Positions 1 to 11,699 of a stretch of DNA of 64,000 bases are shown piece after piece (position 1 is the first letter of the stretch; each line of letters starts with the position of its first letter). The stretch spans positions 136,744,096 through 136,808,095 of the forward strand of contig CM051455.1 in assembly GCA_028274465.1 (NCBI GenBank), written 5' to 3'. The position numbers and the translations under genes were made by a program. Below the pieces are notes generated by a model. That model ran no database searches. It saw only the letters and a program-made list of their open reading frames with translations, and had not been told where the DNA came from. The stretch is from Plantago ovata (Eukaryota > Streptophyta > Magnoliopsida > Lamiales > Plantaginaceae).

Positions 1-930
1 GCATGCAGAGCAGATGCAGAAAAAAAACAAAGTGAAACATAAATATACAGCAGAAATTCATTACTCCAACCAGAGAGCGATAATTTAGTACGACATTTTG
101 CATTTACCAGTATGCCTGAGACGAAAAAAAAATGATCGCCCGGCCGCAAAAAGGATCAGGTACGTGTTGACAGATTTTTCTGAGGCAGAGCGTGAATAAT
201 GCATATGATGATGTCCTCATAGACGAATACTAATCTGTACAAGTACAGCGATAATGAACCTAGCTATACCCTTTCGCTTGATTTAACTCTATTTGCACAT
301 CTCAAACTCATAAGCCAAACCTGCTTGCCTATAGTGTCTGAGTGATCATAGAGGACTAATTTTCAAAAACCTTTTTCAGTAGTAGGAATATGTTTACCAA
401 TCAGCTGGTGAGTAACGATCCGAGTATGTCTTCTTTGGATTGATGAGCAAATATAAAAGGATAGATGTGTGTAGTGACAATAAGTATGACCCAAATCTGA
501 TAAGGATAATATATATATAGGATTTTTTAAGTGATTTTTGTTGGTGCATCAGCTACAATGAAGAGGCAGGAACCTAATAGTCCTTAAATACATAAAGTGC
601 AGTTAACAGTCCTAAACTAATAACCAAATGATGAAGCATAATGGGCTACTGAAATACTAGTTTGAAGAATATCTCAAATCGAAGGACAATATTAAGTTCA
701 AACACAGTCCATGTGTAATTTTCATGCACATTTGCTATAGATTTAGCTAACTTCACTCAAGTCAGAAGATGTAATATAAACCAGGAAAGAAAGGAATATG
801 AACATAATCCGCTAAGGCCAATAGTTGTAAAGTTGATTTACTTGAAAATTGAAATAGACGCAAAATTCCTCAATAACTGCATTATGGAAGACAAAATTAA
901 CAGCACGAGAAAGAGACAACCTTCCGATAC

Positions 931-3900
931 CTTCTTATTCAAATGGCAGATTAGCAAAGGTAGCTCTTCAAGTCTATCAATATGAAACACACTTGATGCC
1001 TCAGTGGACACCGCAAATTCAGTATCTGCGATAAAATACAGCTCACTTTAGCAAAAAAATAGTAGTACATTACATCTTGCTGAAGCCAAGATTTCATCAA
1101 ACAGGAATCCCCAAGAAGTAGCATAAAGATGACAAGAGTCTAATCTTCTTTAACATGATACTTATCTTATAGGTGGAACTTCCCAAGACATACCATTGTA
1201 TGATTTTGTTCCAACAGATCCTGCGAAAATAGAACTCCATATATGAGATAGTGAAGCATACTTCCTAAATAACATGAATTGTGAGGTAAAATAGGAACCT
1301 AAGGGTGAGAACAGACATTGATATATTTTTCTGAAGATTACATAATGAAGATATATATTCAGAGTTACTGGATGTATTGCAGGTTAAGGTTATTTTACTT
1401 ATCAAAAAACTTTGAATCACTTATGACCAAGACACTTAAATAATTGCAGCAATGCCAAAGAAGTGGTTTTTATCATCAACTGAACTCTGAACTGGTTATC
1501 TTTGGTTCTTAGGCATCAAAACCACTATATAATAAAAATAGCTGCTAAAACAAGCTTTGTGTAGGCCATAAATGCTCACCAACTATCACCTTCAACCAGC
1601 CAGATCTACTGACTATGTGAAGGTCCTTTCGGCTATTGGAAATTACATGAATAAGACTTCCTCCATTATCCTCCCAAATTCGACCAAGCTCGCTTGTAAT
1701 GTTATCCCCTTCCAACGAGTCAGGAAGAAAATAATTGAACGAGGATGCCTTGGCCATTTCTTGAACAAAGTGCCCCTATGACAAGTACAACGTACATTTT
1801 TGAAAATATGATAGTTTGAATATATATCAAGTTGATAGCTCTACGAAATGAATAATAACTACATCAATAGAGACATAAAATCATTCTTCCAAAATAAGCA
1901 AGACAACAAACTAAGAATCCATACACATTGATGGTTCCACTGGAAAGTAAGACAAGGAATTGATTCCAGCTTGTTTGAGGTTGATATGTAAATGTGACAT
2001 AACAGGCTACAATCACTTTCCCAGACAGTATTAAGGATAAAATTATATTAACCAAGTTTAATAGAAATTTCTTATCCCAAGCAATATTACAAATATTTGA
2101 ATTGTCATGGACAATGGAGACTATATATCACTGCTCAACGTTATAAAAGCCAGAGCACTAAGATCTAAACACTGGCGGATGTCACACTTTGCTCGAAATG
2201 AAGTTTAACTTGTGCATTAAATAATCTAAAACTAGCTTCTAGTAGTAGTAACAAAAGGAGAGGATTGTGATAATCAAGTGCAACAACAGACATTACCTCC
2301 ACAAACAGTACATGATGGTTGACAAGAAAAACCTCACCTTTGTACTTGAAAGGCCCTGTCCATGAGATAGTCCCTGCAAGATATTTATACAAGCAAAAGC
2401 ATCAGCATTACAGCTAACCTAAATTACTATAAATGACAACGTCAGCAATACAGAACTACTATATGGCATCTTCAATCATCAGGCAACATGTACTGTCCGC
2501 TTCTCATACAGACAAACACGGAAGACATATGTAATCAAGAAAATTAACATCCTTGTCCTTACTTGAATCCCTAAAATCCACCACTGACTAACCAATCTCC
2601 AGTGAAGCTCAATATCTCTAGGATTATCTGGGTACTGATGCATGCAAAATCTGTGCTCTTATAGAGAATGACAGTTCTTGTAAAAGCCCGTGTATCCCAC
2701 TGAATTATGTACTTAAAGGCATATCTACACCTGAGCACCTCTTTAATAGTTTATACTTTCACGAACAGCCTATCTTCACAGATCACGCAATCACGGACTT
2801 TACAATAACAAACGTAACTCCCCTCACATCACCGGAACATTACTGTTATAGTTTAGTCCATGTTTAAGTCCTTTCAGAAGTATCTAGTGCATTCTGATAA
2901 TAGTGTGGATGCACGTAAAAGGACCTTAATCGGCAGGAATAACTATACAAGTCCTCTAAAACTCAGTAATGTAGTTGAAATGTAGAGTAACTTATCTGCA
3001 GATTAACCACTTAAAAGTTAAAACCAGTACAGAACCTCAGTTTAGATGCATTATGCAGGTCAAGGTCATAGGGAACATCGAAGTAAGCATTGACACTAAA
3101 AGAATCCTTAATGATTATACAATCTCCTCTAGATAATTCTTCTAGTTCCACGAACCAAACATTTCCCGACGAAACAATTCTTCTAGTAGTATAACATAAG
3201 TTTGTCATTAGCATATTGTCACCTCCAAACGAAACATTTCCACTTGGTACCTCGACAGAATTTAAATTAAAATCAACATAGTACACAAGCAGCCTATCTT
3301 CACATATCATGCATCACGGACTTTACAATAATAAATGGAACTCCCCTTGCAATCAGGAACATTCAAGTATGTAGTAATTTCTTAGAATAGAGTGGATGCA
3401 CGTAAAAGGACCTTAACCGGAAGGAATAACACTACAATTCCTCGAAAACACAGTATGTAGAGTAGCTTATCTGCAGGATTAACCACTTAAAACCACTACA
3501 GAGCCTCAGTTTTGATGCATTATGCAGGTCATAGAGAGTCCTATAATATCATAATCTAAAATTATATAATCTCCATCTTCTCAAATCTCACTAACAGACG
3601 AAACATTTCCACTCGATATCTAAACCGAATTTAAATCAAAATCGACATAACACACAGTAGAAATTAGGATTTACTCTCACCAGCTCAATCCACGAATTGA
3701 AATTGAAATCAACAAAATGCAAATTACACATACACAAATTCCGAATGATGAATCCAATGCATGAACATGAAGAATGAGAAAGTGAATCAGTAGCTGATGC
3801 TGATTTCGATCGATTGGTGAGAAAATTACCACGGGGATTCGAGAGTAGCGAAGCTTGCGAAGCAGAAAGTCAGCTTCTGGTAGAAGACAGGAATCGGAAT

Positions 3901-3970
3901 CACCGTCGACATCGTGGGAAGATGAAAATAGTACTGAGGCGTCTAGCAGAATTCCTCTCACTGCGCCCAT
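931..3970 (-). CDS. ITPK4: Inositol polyphosphate kinase ITPK4, 5' part (4 exons, runs off the left edge)
   Basis: Partial gene on the minus strand. Exons read from GT-AG sites and frame: 3830-3970 (47 codons from ATG), 2338-2373 (36-base micro-exon), 1580-1775 and 931-1025. All phases join without a stop. The product starts MGAVRGILLDASVLFSS, continues through GLSHGQGLSSTK, then LEELPLLICHLNKK, and follows Arabidopsis ITPK4 as I remember it (GVLLDESVLFS, GISYGLDLPENK, LEELPMTICCINKK). ITPKs phosphorylate inositol tris/tetrakisphosphates on the way to phytate and inositol pyrophosphates. Only the N-terminal substrate-binding region is here; the ATP-grasp exons must lie beyond position 1. The 1-930 stretch is read as intron with nothing coding seen. 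Intron 1 (2374-3829) contains a large imperfect tandem duplication. Family assignment is strong; internal exon borders are by eye. Confidence 0.85.
2765..3657. repeat. Imperfect tandem duplication inside ITPK4 intron 1
   Basis: Copy A is about 2765-3288 and copy B about 3293-3657. Shared blocks include the stretch around atcacggactttacaata, ggatgcacgtaaaaggacct, the attaaccacttaaaa block, and the final cgaaacatttccact block. Copy B lacks an internal piece. On the minus strand copy A keeps a 99-codon open frame (3011-3310) that copy B does not, so I do not call it a gene. Confidence 0.75.
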
Positions 3971-4596
3971 TGTTTTTTTCTCTCCTTACTTAGCTCAGTT
4001 GTGTGTCACTGTGATAGAGTGAATTTGGAGAAGCGGAGAAGTTGATGGGCATGGAATTGCGTGCATTTCACGATGAATCAATCAAGTCTAGAATAAAAAT
4101 AAAAAAGTCTTCACATGGCAGTCCCTAAAATAAATAAACAAAATGTCTTGGCATGAGGGACCCACATAGAAACCATATCTTTTACTTCGTACTATTTTCT
4201 ATTTAGAGTGTCGTATTGATTATCCTAGCGTCTAAAAAAATAAGGCAAATATTAACGTCGGAACATAAATTTACTAAATGTTGGAAATTTATTGTAAATT
4301 ACATAATATATCTATAAATTTATAATTTTACAAATTAACCCAATATTTTTAAAATCATCACAATTTCAACTTAAATAAATCAAGCCCCTAAATAAATAAC
4401 CTAATCAACATATTTCAATTCAACTTGAAAAACACACCAAGAGATATCATCAAACTCAAATCAAGGTTACTTCTTTAATTTATTTATTTTTTAGAGTATA
4501 TGGGTGGCGTATATGGGCGGCGGAAAACCACCGCCGCCCATATTCAGGCCGAGAACCGCAGGCCGCGCGGTCTGTTGTTTTTTTTTTTGTTTTTGC
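3971..4596. promoter_or_regulatory. ITPK4 upstream region up to the Mutator-like element, with a GC-rich hairpin
   Basis: This stretch holds the ITPK4 5' leader and presumed promoter on the minus strand. No other coding sequence was seen. Near its far end lies a perfect inverted repeat: 4511-4523 (atatgggcggcgg) pairs with 4531-4543 across a 7-base loop. It is strikingly GC-rich for this window. It may be the outer part of the adjacent element's terminus; this is not proven. Confidence 0.5.
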
Positions 4597-4649
<53 letters not shown>

Positions 4650-4856
4650 GTATATATATCCAATTACATCAAACTTCAACTTGTTATATTAATTGATCTT
4701 CATATTTTATTGATGCACACATTTGATTTTCACTTATGATATATGTGTTTCTATTGTCCCGTTATAATTTGATAATAAATTAATGACTTGTTGTATATAT
4801 ACGTAGTTGTAGAGATATTGATTGTTCATTCTAATCTTACTTTATTGTATTTATAG

Positions 4857-6180
4857 ATGGATAAGGGTGGAAAGAAAGGATATTGGGAAGATGTTGGTGT
4901 TGGACGCTTGCAAGGAAGGGTTGTTACTCAATCAAACCGTAAGCGTGCAGAAGAAGGACGTAGGCTTCCTGTTGAGGCCAAAGCAAGGGCTACGAGGGAT
5001 GACATGGAGCAGGAAAGTGAGAGTACCCAAGTGCATGAACAGTCTGCACGTGGAACTGAGACCATGGTGGATAGTTCCGATGATGATGATACTTCGATAT
5101 CTAGTGGTACACTTAAAGATATGGAGAGAGATGCATATCTTGATAACCTTCGCAGTAAAGGTAAAGGGATTAATCACCATGAGATTGCTAGTGATGAGGA
5201 AGACGATGAAGAAACTTATGATAATTTGCAAGGTAATTCAATTTCTTGTGATTTTATCAGTTAATATTGTTTAGGTTCTTCTTTTTAATTTTTACTTTAT
5301 TTAGGGCCGAGAGAACATATTCATGGTGACATGGAGGGTAATGTGCATGGTAGCCCGATGAGTTTGGGAGTTGATGGAGGGCCAGTACTAAAGGAGTTAT
5401 TGCCTTCGTTCAAACACCATATTGCATACCAAATATGGCATAAGGGGGAGGTCAGTCAATTTTATGTTTGTGAGACTTGAATTATTATGTTGATCACATA
5501 ATATTTAATATTGTTGTAACATGTTTTGTTTTTTTTATAGGTCCTTAGGTGCTTGCATTGTCATTCAAGACATGCAAGATCAAAGAATCTCTCTATCCCA
5601 GAAAAAGACGCAAATTATGATGTATTGACATGGTTGAAGGAAAGTAGGCTATACCACCTGAAGGACTGTATGTACAAGTCTATTGACCACGCTCTTATAT
5701 CAGCTTTTGTTGAGAGATGGCAGCCTGAGACCAACTCCTTTCACATGCCATTCGGTGAGATGACCATCACTTTACACGATGTATGGTATACTACAGATCT
5801 CCGTGACTGGTAAGCCTGTGATTTCTAGTCACACGACTGAGGGTTTGATGACAGATATGGGACTTCTGCTGGAATTGCCTTTGGATGATAAATTGGGAAG
5901 GGAACTTGGTTGGAAGCATGGTCGGTGTGGGTTTGATGTATTGGAGAAGCGCCTAAAACAGGGTAATTTGAACAACAACTCTGTATTTTCAACGTACTTG
6001 TTGTGGCTCCTTGGCACGACATTGTTCGTTGATAAGACAACCACTCTTGTCCACGCCGGTTTTCTAGAGTTTCTACATGAAAGCGATGGTGTTCAGAACT
6101 ATGCATGGGGTGCAGCTACATTGGCCAACTTGTACAGACAACTCGGAGAGGCATCACGAGCTGGATGCACCAACAAAATG
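4857..6180 (+). pseudogene. Plant mobile domain (PMD/MAIN-like) gene inside the MULE, frameshifted and truncated
   Basis: Three exons: 4857-5232, 5305-5450 and 5541 onward, joined by GT-AG sites with consistent phase. The first exons encode a charged, low-complexity N-terminus with acidic D/E runs. Exon 3 encodes the PMD: ERWQPETNSFHMPFGEMTIT, then after a frameshift near 5788 TGKPV, then LLWLLGTTLFVDK and YAWGAATLANLYRQL. These match the PMD consensus (ERWRPETHTFHLP..GE.TITL.DV, YLLGSTLF.D, YAWGSAAL..LYR.L). PMD proteins such as MAIN/MAIL1 are nuclear and linked to silencing; TE copies are common. The domain stops after ASRAGCT, short of the usual end, and the following sequence is AT-rich. 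The frameshift makes it a pseudogene. Confidence 0.8.
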
Positions 6181-6340
6181 AGTCAAACTAATAATTTGCC
6201 TTTGGTATTCAGCACAACCTCCTGCAGATCAAGTCAAATAACAATTGAAAGTTTCTATTTATATTATATAATAAATAGCATTATGTACATGTTTCAATGA
6301 AATAAAAATAGAAAAAGATTATGAGAAGGAAGCCAACATA

Positions 6341-8833
6341 CCTGCAATGGCTATATACTTGTCTTTGTAGAGTCTCATCTCTTGAATTATGTCCAGACGC
6401 ACTTGAACTCATTTTTCCTGTGTCCCGTACCTATAGTGGGCTAGTGCTCGGTACCCACAATTCCCATCAGATTCAACATTCAACCATCCTGTGATATAGT
6501 CCAATAAACGAACCGGCATCCATGAGCTATATTCAAAGTTGAACAGTTGTTTCGTAGCCTTTTCCTTCTCATTCATCTTGTCCTTTTGATTCTTCTCATC
6601 TTTCTGATCCTTCTTCTCATCCTTCTTTTTTTCATTCTTATCTTTCTTCTCATTTTTCTTCTCATCTTTCTGATCCTTCTTCTCATCCTTCTTCCTTTAT
6701 TCTTATCTTTCTTCTCATCTTTCTGATCTTTCTTGTCATCCTTCTTCTTTTCCTTCTTATCTTTCTTTTCATTCTTATCTTTCTTCTCATCCTTCTTCTT
6801 CTCCTTCTCATATTCACTTTGGTATCTTTTCCCCTCAGCGTTAGGAGGTCGTCCTTTGTGCTTATGATGAATTGGCTCTTCAAATGTGGTTGACGCGGGG
6901 AACCTCATTTCATGGATATATTGAGATAACATCCTCTTCTGCACGTCAGATGCACTTTCCTTGAAGCCTCTGAATGCTTCGTCACATATATCATCAACAG
7001 TGGCTTTTCCGGAATCATCCCAAGAATATTTCTTATCCAAATCAAAAGTTTTCCAGAATGGGTGAATATCAATTGGGTCGATTGGAGTATATTCATCTTC
7101 AAGCTTCTTCATGTGGCATGCACACATCAACCCATGTGTGCTGCGTAACTCACATATACAAATAGGAGCATCACCCCCGCTACATTTTGCGTCATAGCAT
7201 CTTTTATTCCACTCCTCTAACTCGTTAGCCATCAACTGTATTGCATCATGCGAAACAATCCCACCAAGCCTTCGAAACAACAAATTTGCTCTACAATGAT
7301 GAGACTCCTTCGTTCTATTCAGCTCGAAATCAGATCTAATATGATTCAATTCATCTTCAACAATCTCGTGGATCTTCAAAAAAATGGTAGGAAAATTACT
7401 CCTCTCATTTCTAATCCAGGACTTCAGTTGAGCATGCGCACTTTCTACCCTGCAATAATATTAAAGATTGCATAATTGAATATGATAAATTTATGCAAGT
7501 GGTGTGCTTTTACGATAATGAAAGGACAATAGTAAATTAAGAAAATTGAGTCAATGGTACCTGTTGGTTGTTTGAGTTCCAAAATGTAGATATTTTCTTG
7601 TCCAGTACGACACAAAATTTTCATGATGCGGATCACACCATGTCTTCTTGACATACTCTCCAAATAGTGGTAAGAATCTCCAAGTATAAAGTAGCTCATC
7701 CACATGTTTTTCATATTCATCAACACTTTGTGAGTTCACAACCTTCTTCCACCTTGCCCTAACTGCCCTCTCATACTCTCGACTTCCAGAGTGTTTAACA
7801 AAATTCTTATGTACACATTCTGAAATGTGTCACCTACAAAGTAGACGACCACTCTCCGGAAAAACAGTTCAATGGCGTTCATAAGGGCTTGCTCTCTATC
7901 TGTAACAAAAACACCTGGATACTCAACAACACTAAAAAATTTCTTCAACTCTCTCATTATCCACACATAGCTATCCTCCTTTTCATGGTAGATGCATGCA
8001 AATGCAACATGAAAATTCTTACTGGTTGGCAATAAACCCATCACTTGAACCAAAGGCATATTATATAGATTTGTTGCATATGTGGCATCCAAGAGAATAA
8101 CATAAGGATATAGTCGAACCAAATCAACGCTATGATGGTGAGCAAAAAAAACTTCACCAACATGATTATTACCTGGTTCCTTTCGCTCATTATGATAGTA
8201 ATGGTGATCGGAGAGTAACTTCAGAAAGTATTGCATCGTGGTTAGCCCATCCCTATCCTTGTTCTTGTTTTTGTGAATTGCATTGTACACATGTCTGATG
8301 TTGCTCACGTTATCTTTATTCAACAACTTTACCTCTTGCAGGATACTCTTTGGCTTCGTTCGAGTCATATACAACTTATGTATGTGTTCTAGCTCCGGTT
8401 CGCTCAACTTTGCCGCCGATGTATGCCAACTAGGGTGCTTCCCAAGTGCATGGTTATGCCTCCCTCTATTCTCGCTTGTGCGTACAACCCATGGACCATT
8501 ATCACAATTTCTTTTTAGTTTCAACTGAAAGGGACATTCATTCTTCTTCGTCCCACTTGAATGGCGACTCACAACATTGACATTTTTACTCGTCGTCGCT
8601 TTGTACTTCCCACTACGTTCACAACCAAGGTAAATCCGATTTGCATGTGTTGTGACAACTGTGAAGTACATGTGATTTTCCCGTCCAATTCGCCTAACTT
8701 CATCTTCTGCGTCTATTCTTGTAGGAAATTCTCCAAGACTATTGAACAAGTAATTCATGTCATCATACATATGATCTTGCTCCTTATCATTCCCATCATC
8801 ATTAACCTGAAAATAAAAATGTATATTAATCAA
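6341..8833 (-). pseudogene. MULE transposase with Lys/Glu-rich linker and C-terminal OTU cysteine protease domain, inactivated
   Basis: The N-terminal exon (acceptor near 8813) encodes a FAR1/WRKY-like zinc-finger region (CPFQLKLKRN, RGRHNH) and the MULE DDE core (YPYVILLDATYATN, VFVTDREQALMNAIELFF). At 7860-7864 a T5 run (minus strand) lacks one base and shifts the frame. The restored reading continues with ESGRLLCR, a TGA at 7830-7832 where Trp is expected, then HISECVHKNF. The next exon starts about 7453 (VESAHAQLKSW) and includes a SWIM-like CxC...C.CH motif (CICELRSTHGLMCACH). Then follow a KEKKKDEKK linker (about 6570-6830, also frameshifted) and an OTU domain (VESDGNCGYRALA with catalytic D-G-N-C). 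That domain carries another TGA in place of Trp at 6409-6411. At least three lesions: dead. Confidence 0.85.
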
Positions 8834-8992
8834 TAAATTGAATATATGAGATAAATACGTACATTTGTTCTAATAATTTGTAAAAAAAAAAAAACAGAAG
8901 CAACAACATATATATCATAAATGAAAATCAAATGTGTGCATCAATAAAATATGAAGATCAATTAATATAACAAGTTGAAGTTTGATGTAATT

Positions 8993-9040
<48 letters not shown>

Positions 9041-9043
<3 letters not shown>

Positions 9044-9992
9044 CCTCATAACACAGTACGCATGTTTTCTGTTGATAAATTCTTTTTGCCTGTATATTCC
9101 AGGATTCGATATGTTGTGAACTGCTTGCTTTTGGAAACTTGTCTAGCCCGGTGTCCATCGTGAATGATTTTAATCATGTTAATATGTGAACAGTGATTTC
9201 CTGATTTTTATCGAGTAGACTTGAGCATGCCAAATCCTTTACTTTAAACTTTTTTTTTTGTTGTTGTAATCTGGAGCAAATTTATATACAGCAAGGTTTA
9301 CTTATATTACACATCCAGCGAAAAGCCACTAAATGGCACATAATCAGCTTTGCCAAATAGTCCTTGCCTTTGAATATCAATGTGAACAGCTGTTATGATT
9401 CACTTTTTTATTTGGATATGTCATCTGTTGTTTGGTATCTGTTATGTAATTTCAATTGCTGTCTTGCTCATGGGGGCTTCTCATTGTACTGATTAAAAGA
9501 TGTTTCTCTTTAACAGAACAAGACTGTCCAGAATCCAGGTTTTAAGAAGTTTGAAGGCGAATATTGGCGTTATTCTCAAAGTTGGTGAGTTCTTGGAGGC
9601 ATTACTTTTTTTATGTAGCTGTAGCAGCATAGCTTGTTTAAATCAAGGCCAGAGAACATTTGTTTTAACTCGCTATATATGTTTTGTCGATTATATTAAG
9701 CTGATACATACTGCACTTTATACATGGCAAGTAATTTTCAAAGTGTTGGTGAAAAAGTGTCTTTGAATATAAATTTTTTAGCTCCACCCCCCCCCTACCC
9801 AAAAAAAAAGGCAGTCAACGAGCTGGCTGGTTGGGTGTGGTGTGGGGTGCTAACTTGCACCCATGCTTAATGTATGTAAGCGGGTTCCTAGCCGGGTACA
9901 AGCCAAAATGTAGACCCTAATGCTTATTCTTGAACTGGAAATGTGAATGACACTCTGAATTCCTTGATTTTTGCTTCGTATCGGTAAATGTT
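9041..9992. other. Spacer right of the MULE; possible short exon remnants, nothing assigned
   Basis: Two short stretches look exon-like on +. One follows an AG near 9103 and encodes CCELLAFGNLSSPVSIVNDF before a stop. The other follows an AG near 9518 and encodes NPGFKKFEGEYWRYSQSW before TGA. I recognise neither, and they may be chance or captured gene pieces. A poly-C tract with a following poly-A lies at about 9786-9810. Confidence 0.25.
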
Positions 9993-11354
9993 GGCCTCTC
10001 CAGCAGTGTTCTGTTGGCCTCAACAGAACCCGAACAGAACTCCAGCAGTGTTCTGTTGGGTTTAATGACAGAACCCGTTCTGTTCTACATATGCGGTTCT
10101 GTTGGGTTCTGTTGTCTTTTTATTTTCTTTTTCCATTTTCTTTGTCTTCTTTTTTATAACTTTTTATTTTTTCATTTTTATTTATATCATTCAAGTTCAT
10201 TTATTCTTTTGTTTTATTTCCTTTCTTTTATATTTGCATTTTATTATTCCTATTTAAAAGTTGATCTTCAGTTTTATGTTTTAAAATTATATACCAATGT
10301 TATTTAAAATTTAAAATTTGATGCTTGAACAAAATATTCACAACGGAATTTAAAATCGGAATAGATGATAACTTTATAAATAATAATACATGAGAATTTA
10401 AAACTCACTTTGCTAAAATATTAAATTACAAATCCCTAATAAAAAAAATTCCATACATCTACTTTAAAGGATGTCACTTGATATTGAAGGATCAACCAAA
10501 ATGGAGATCATACGCACAATTGGACACATCCAATTCGAAACGTGTCCGGATCAATGAAGTTGGCCAATACACAACCTCTTCCGGTGCGAACACCGGAGAT
10601 GGGTCAAATGATACTTCGGAAGTAAATCTTGAGCGCCCGACGGGTAGACATCAAATGAAAAGAAAGAACAAGCAAAAAAGCACACCACAAGAAAAGAATG
10701 AAACTATGAAAGCTATTCAAGTTATGGGCCAAATGATACTTCGGAAGTAAATCTTGAGCTAGCGCCCGACGGGTAGACATCAAATGAAAAGAAAGAACAA
10801 GTAAAAAAGCACACCACAAGAAGAGAATGAAACTATGAAAGCTATTCAAGCTATGGCAAGGTCGAAAATGTTCAAAGTTGTGAAGAAGTACCAAAGCAAG
10901 GTGGAGGAAGGAGCACCGGTTAGTGAAGTTGAGACGATCGAGTACAATGAAGCACGTGAATATTTAGGCCTTAACGAAAAGGAATAGTATTTTTATGTAA
11001 TAATTAGTATTTTTATGTTATCGTGGTAGTTTTAAGTTTCTACTAGTATGTTTTTAATTTTTAATTTTTTTGTAATTTTTATTTATCAAGTATTTTAATT
11101 TTTAAAATTAATGTAATGTTATTATTATTATTTAGTGGTGTTGAAATGAAATAAAAGAATGAGTTTAAAAAAGAAATGAAAAAAGAGTGAAATAAAAAAT
11201 GAGTTTAAAAAAGAAATGGGAAAAGAAATTAAATTGTGGGTTCTAACTGCTGGAGAGGGTTGGTGGTGTTTGGGTTCTGTTCTGTGGAAAGCTGATGTGG
11301 CGGGAGAGAGGGTGTATTTTGGGTTCTATTGGATTCTAACCGCTGAAGATGACC
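9993..11354. mobile_element. Degenerate PIF/Harbinger-like non-autonomous element with an ORF1-type fragment
   Basis: Left end GGCCTCTCCAGCAGTGTTCT and right end (reverse complement) GGTCATCTTCAGCGGTTAGA are similar, and both are followed inward by AGAACCC motifs. Between them, 10478-10987 (+) encodes pieces such as RPTGRHQMKRKNKQKS, KMFKVVKKYQ and EYNEAREYLGLNEKE, typical of the trihelix/NAM-associated family linked to PIF/Harbinger ORF1. The coding part is disrupted by an internal tandem duplication. No transposase was seen, and no clean three-base target duplication was found. Confidence 0.5.
10600..10850 (+). repeat. Tandem duplication of about 125 bases within the ORF1-like fragment
   Basis: The block starting aaatgatacttcggaagtaa (about 10606) recurs at about 10731 and runs through gaatgaaactatgaaagcta in each copy. 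The second copy has a 4-base insertion (gctagcgc versus gcgc) and point changes. It duplicates the RPTGRHQMKRK coding block and breaks the frame. Confidence 0.85.
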
Positions 11355-11699
11355 TAAATTTTATATATTTTCCTATTAAATAATAGTATTCGAATTCTAT
11401 GTTTTTTTTTAGACCAACGGTCTTGTACATGCTCATTTCCACATGGAATAGGTATCTTTCCAAGAGTAAAGTTAAATTGTAAAACTGAACGGATATGTAC
11501 TTTAATTTCCAAAGTAACGATTCAAGTTTGTTCCATCGAACCCTTTCAGAATAACAGAGAAGATGGATTATCATTTGTCACTTTGGTCAGGCCTTATCTA
11601 TCAAACAAATGTCTCATATTTATCAACCACTGAATGTGACGTAACAGACATGGGTGCATCTTGCATTTCCTTCCTTCAATTCTTCGCGGTTCTGTCCAT

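Larger units (their letters stand above)
4597..9040. mobile_element. Mutator-like element (MULE) carrying a plant mobile domain gene and an OTU-type transposase gene
   Basis: The inner terminal inverted repeats are plain: left 4651-4749 and right 8907-9000 match over about 90 bases with few differences (both contain ccaattacatcaaacttcaa read inward). Outward they run into TA tracts (4597-4659 and 8995-9040), which hide the exact ends and any 9-base target duplication. Inside are two convergent gene sets: a plant mobile domain (PMD) ORF on + and a MULE transposase with a C-terminal OTU domain on -. Both are broken by stops or frameshifts, so the element is not autonomous now. PMD and OTU cargoes are both known in plant MULEs; the combination with opposite orientation is read directly here. 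Confidence 0.85.

Noticed and set aside
1..930. Further ITPK4 exons
   Set aside because: I searched the minus strand for the next expected conserved blocks and found none; they must lie beyond the window.
3011..3310. 99-codon minus-strand ORF in ITPK4 intron 1 with protein-like composition
   Set aside because: It lies in one copy of an intronic tandem duplication, is not kept open in the other copy, and matches no family I know.
4500..4739. Two overlapping ORFs of 60-80 codons
   Set aside because: They run through the TA microsatellite and TIR of the MULE; Tyr/Ile runs are an artefact of the repeat.
8561..8836. ORFs on + across the MULE transposase
   Set aside because: Antisense shadows of the clearly recognisable transposase domain.
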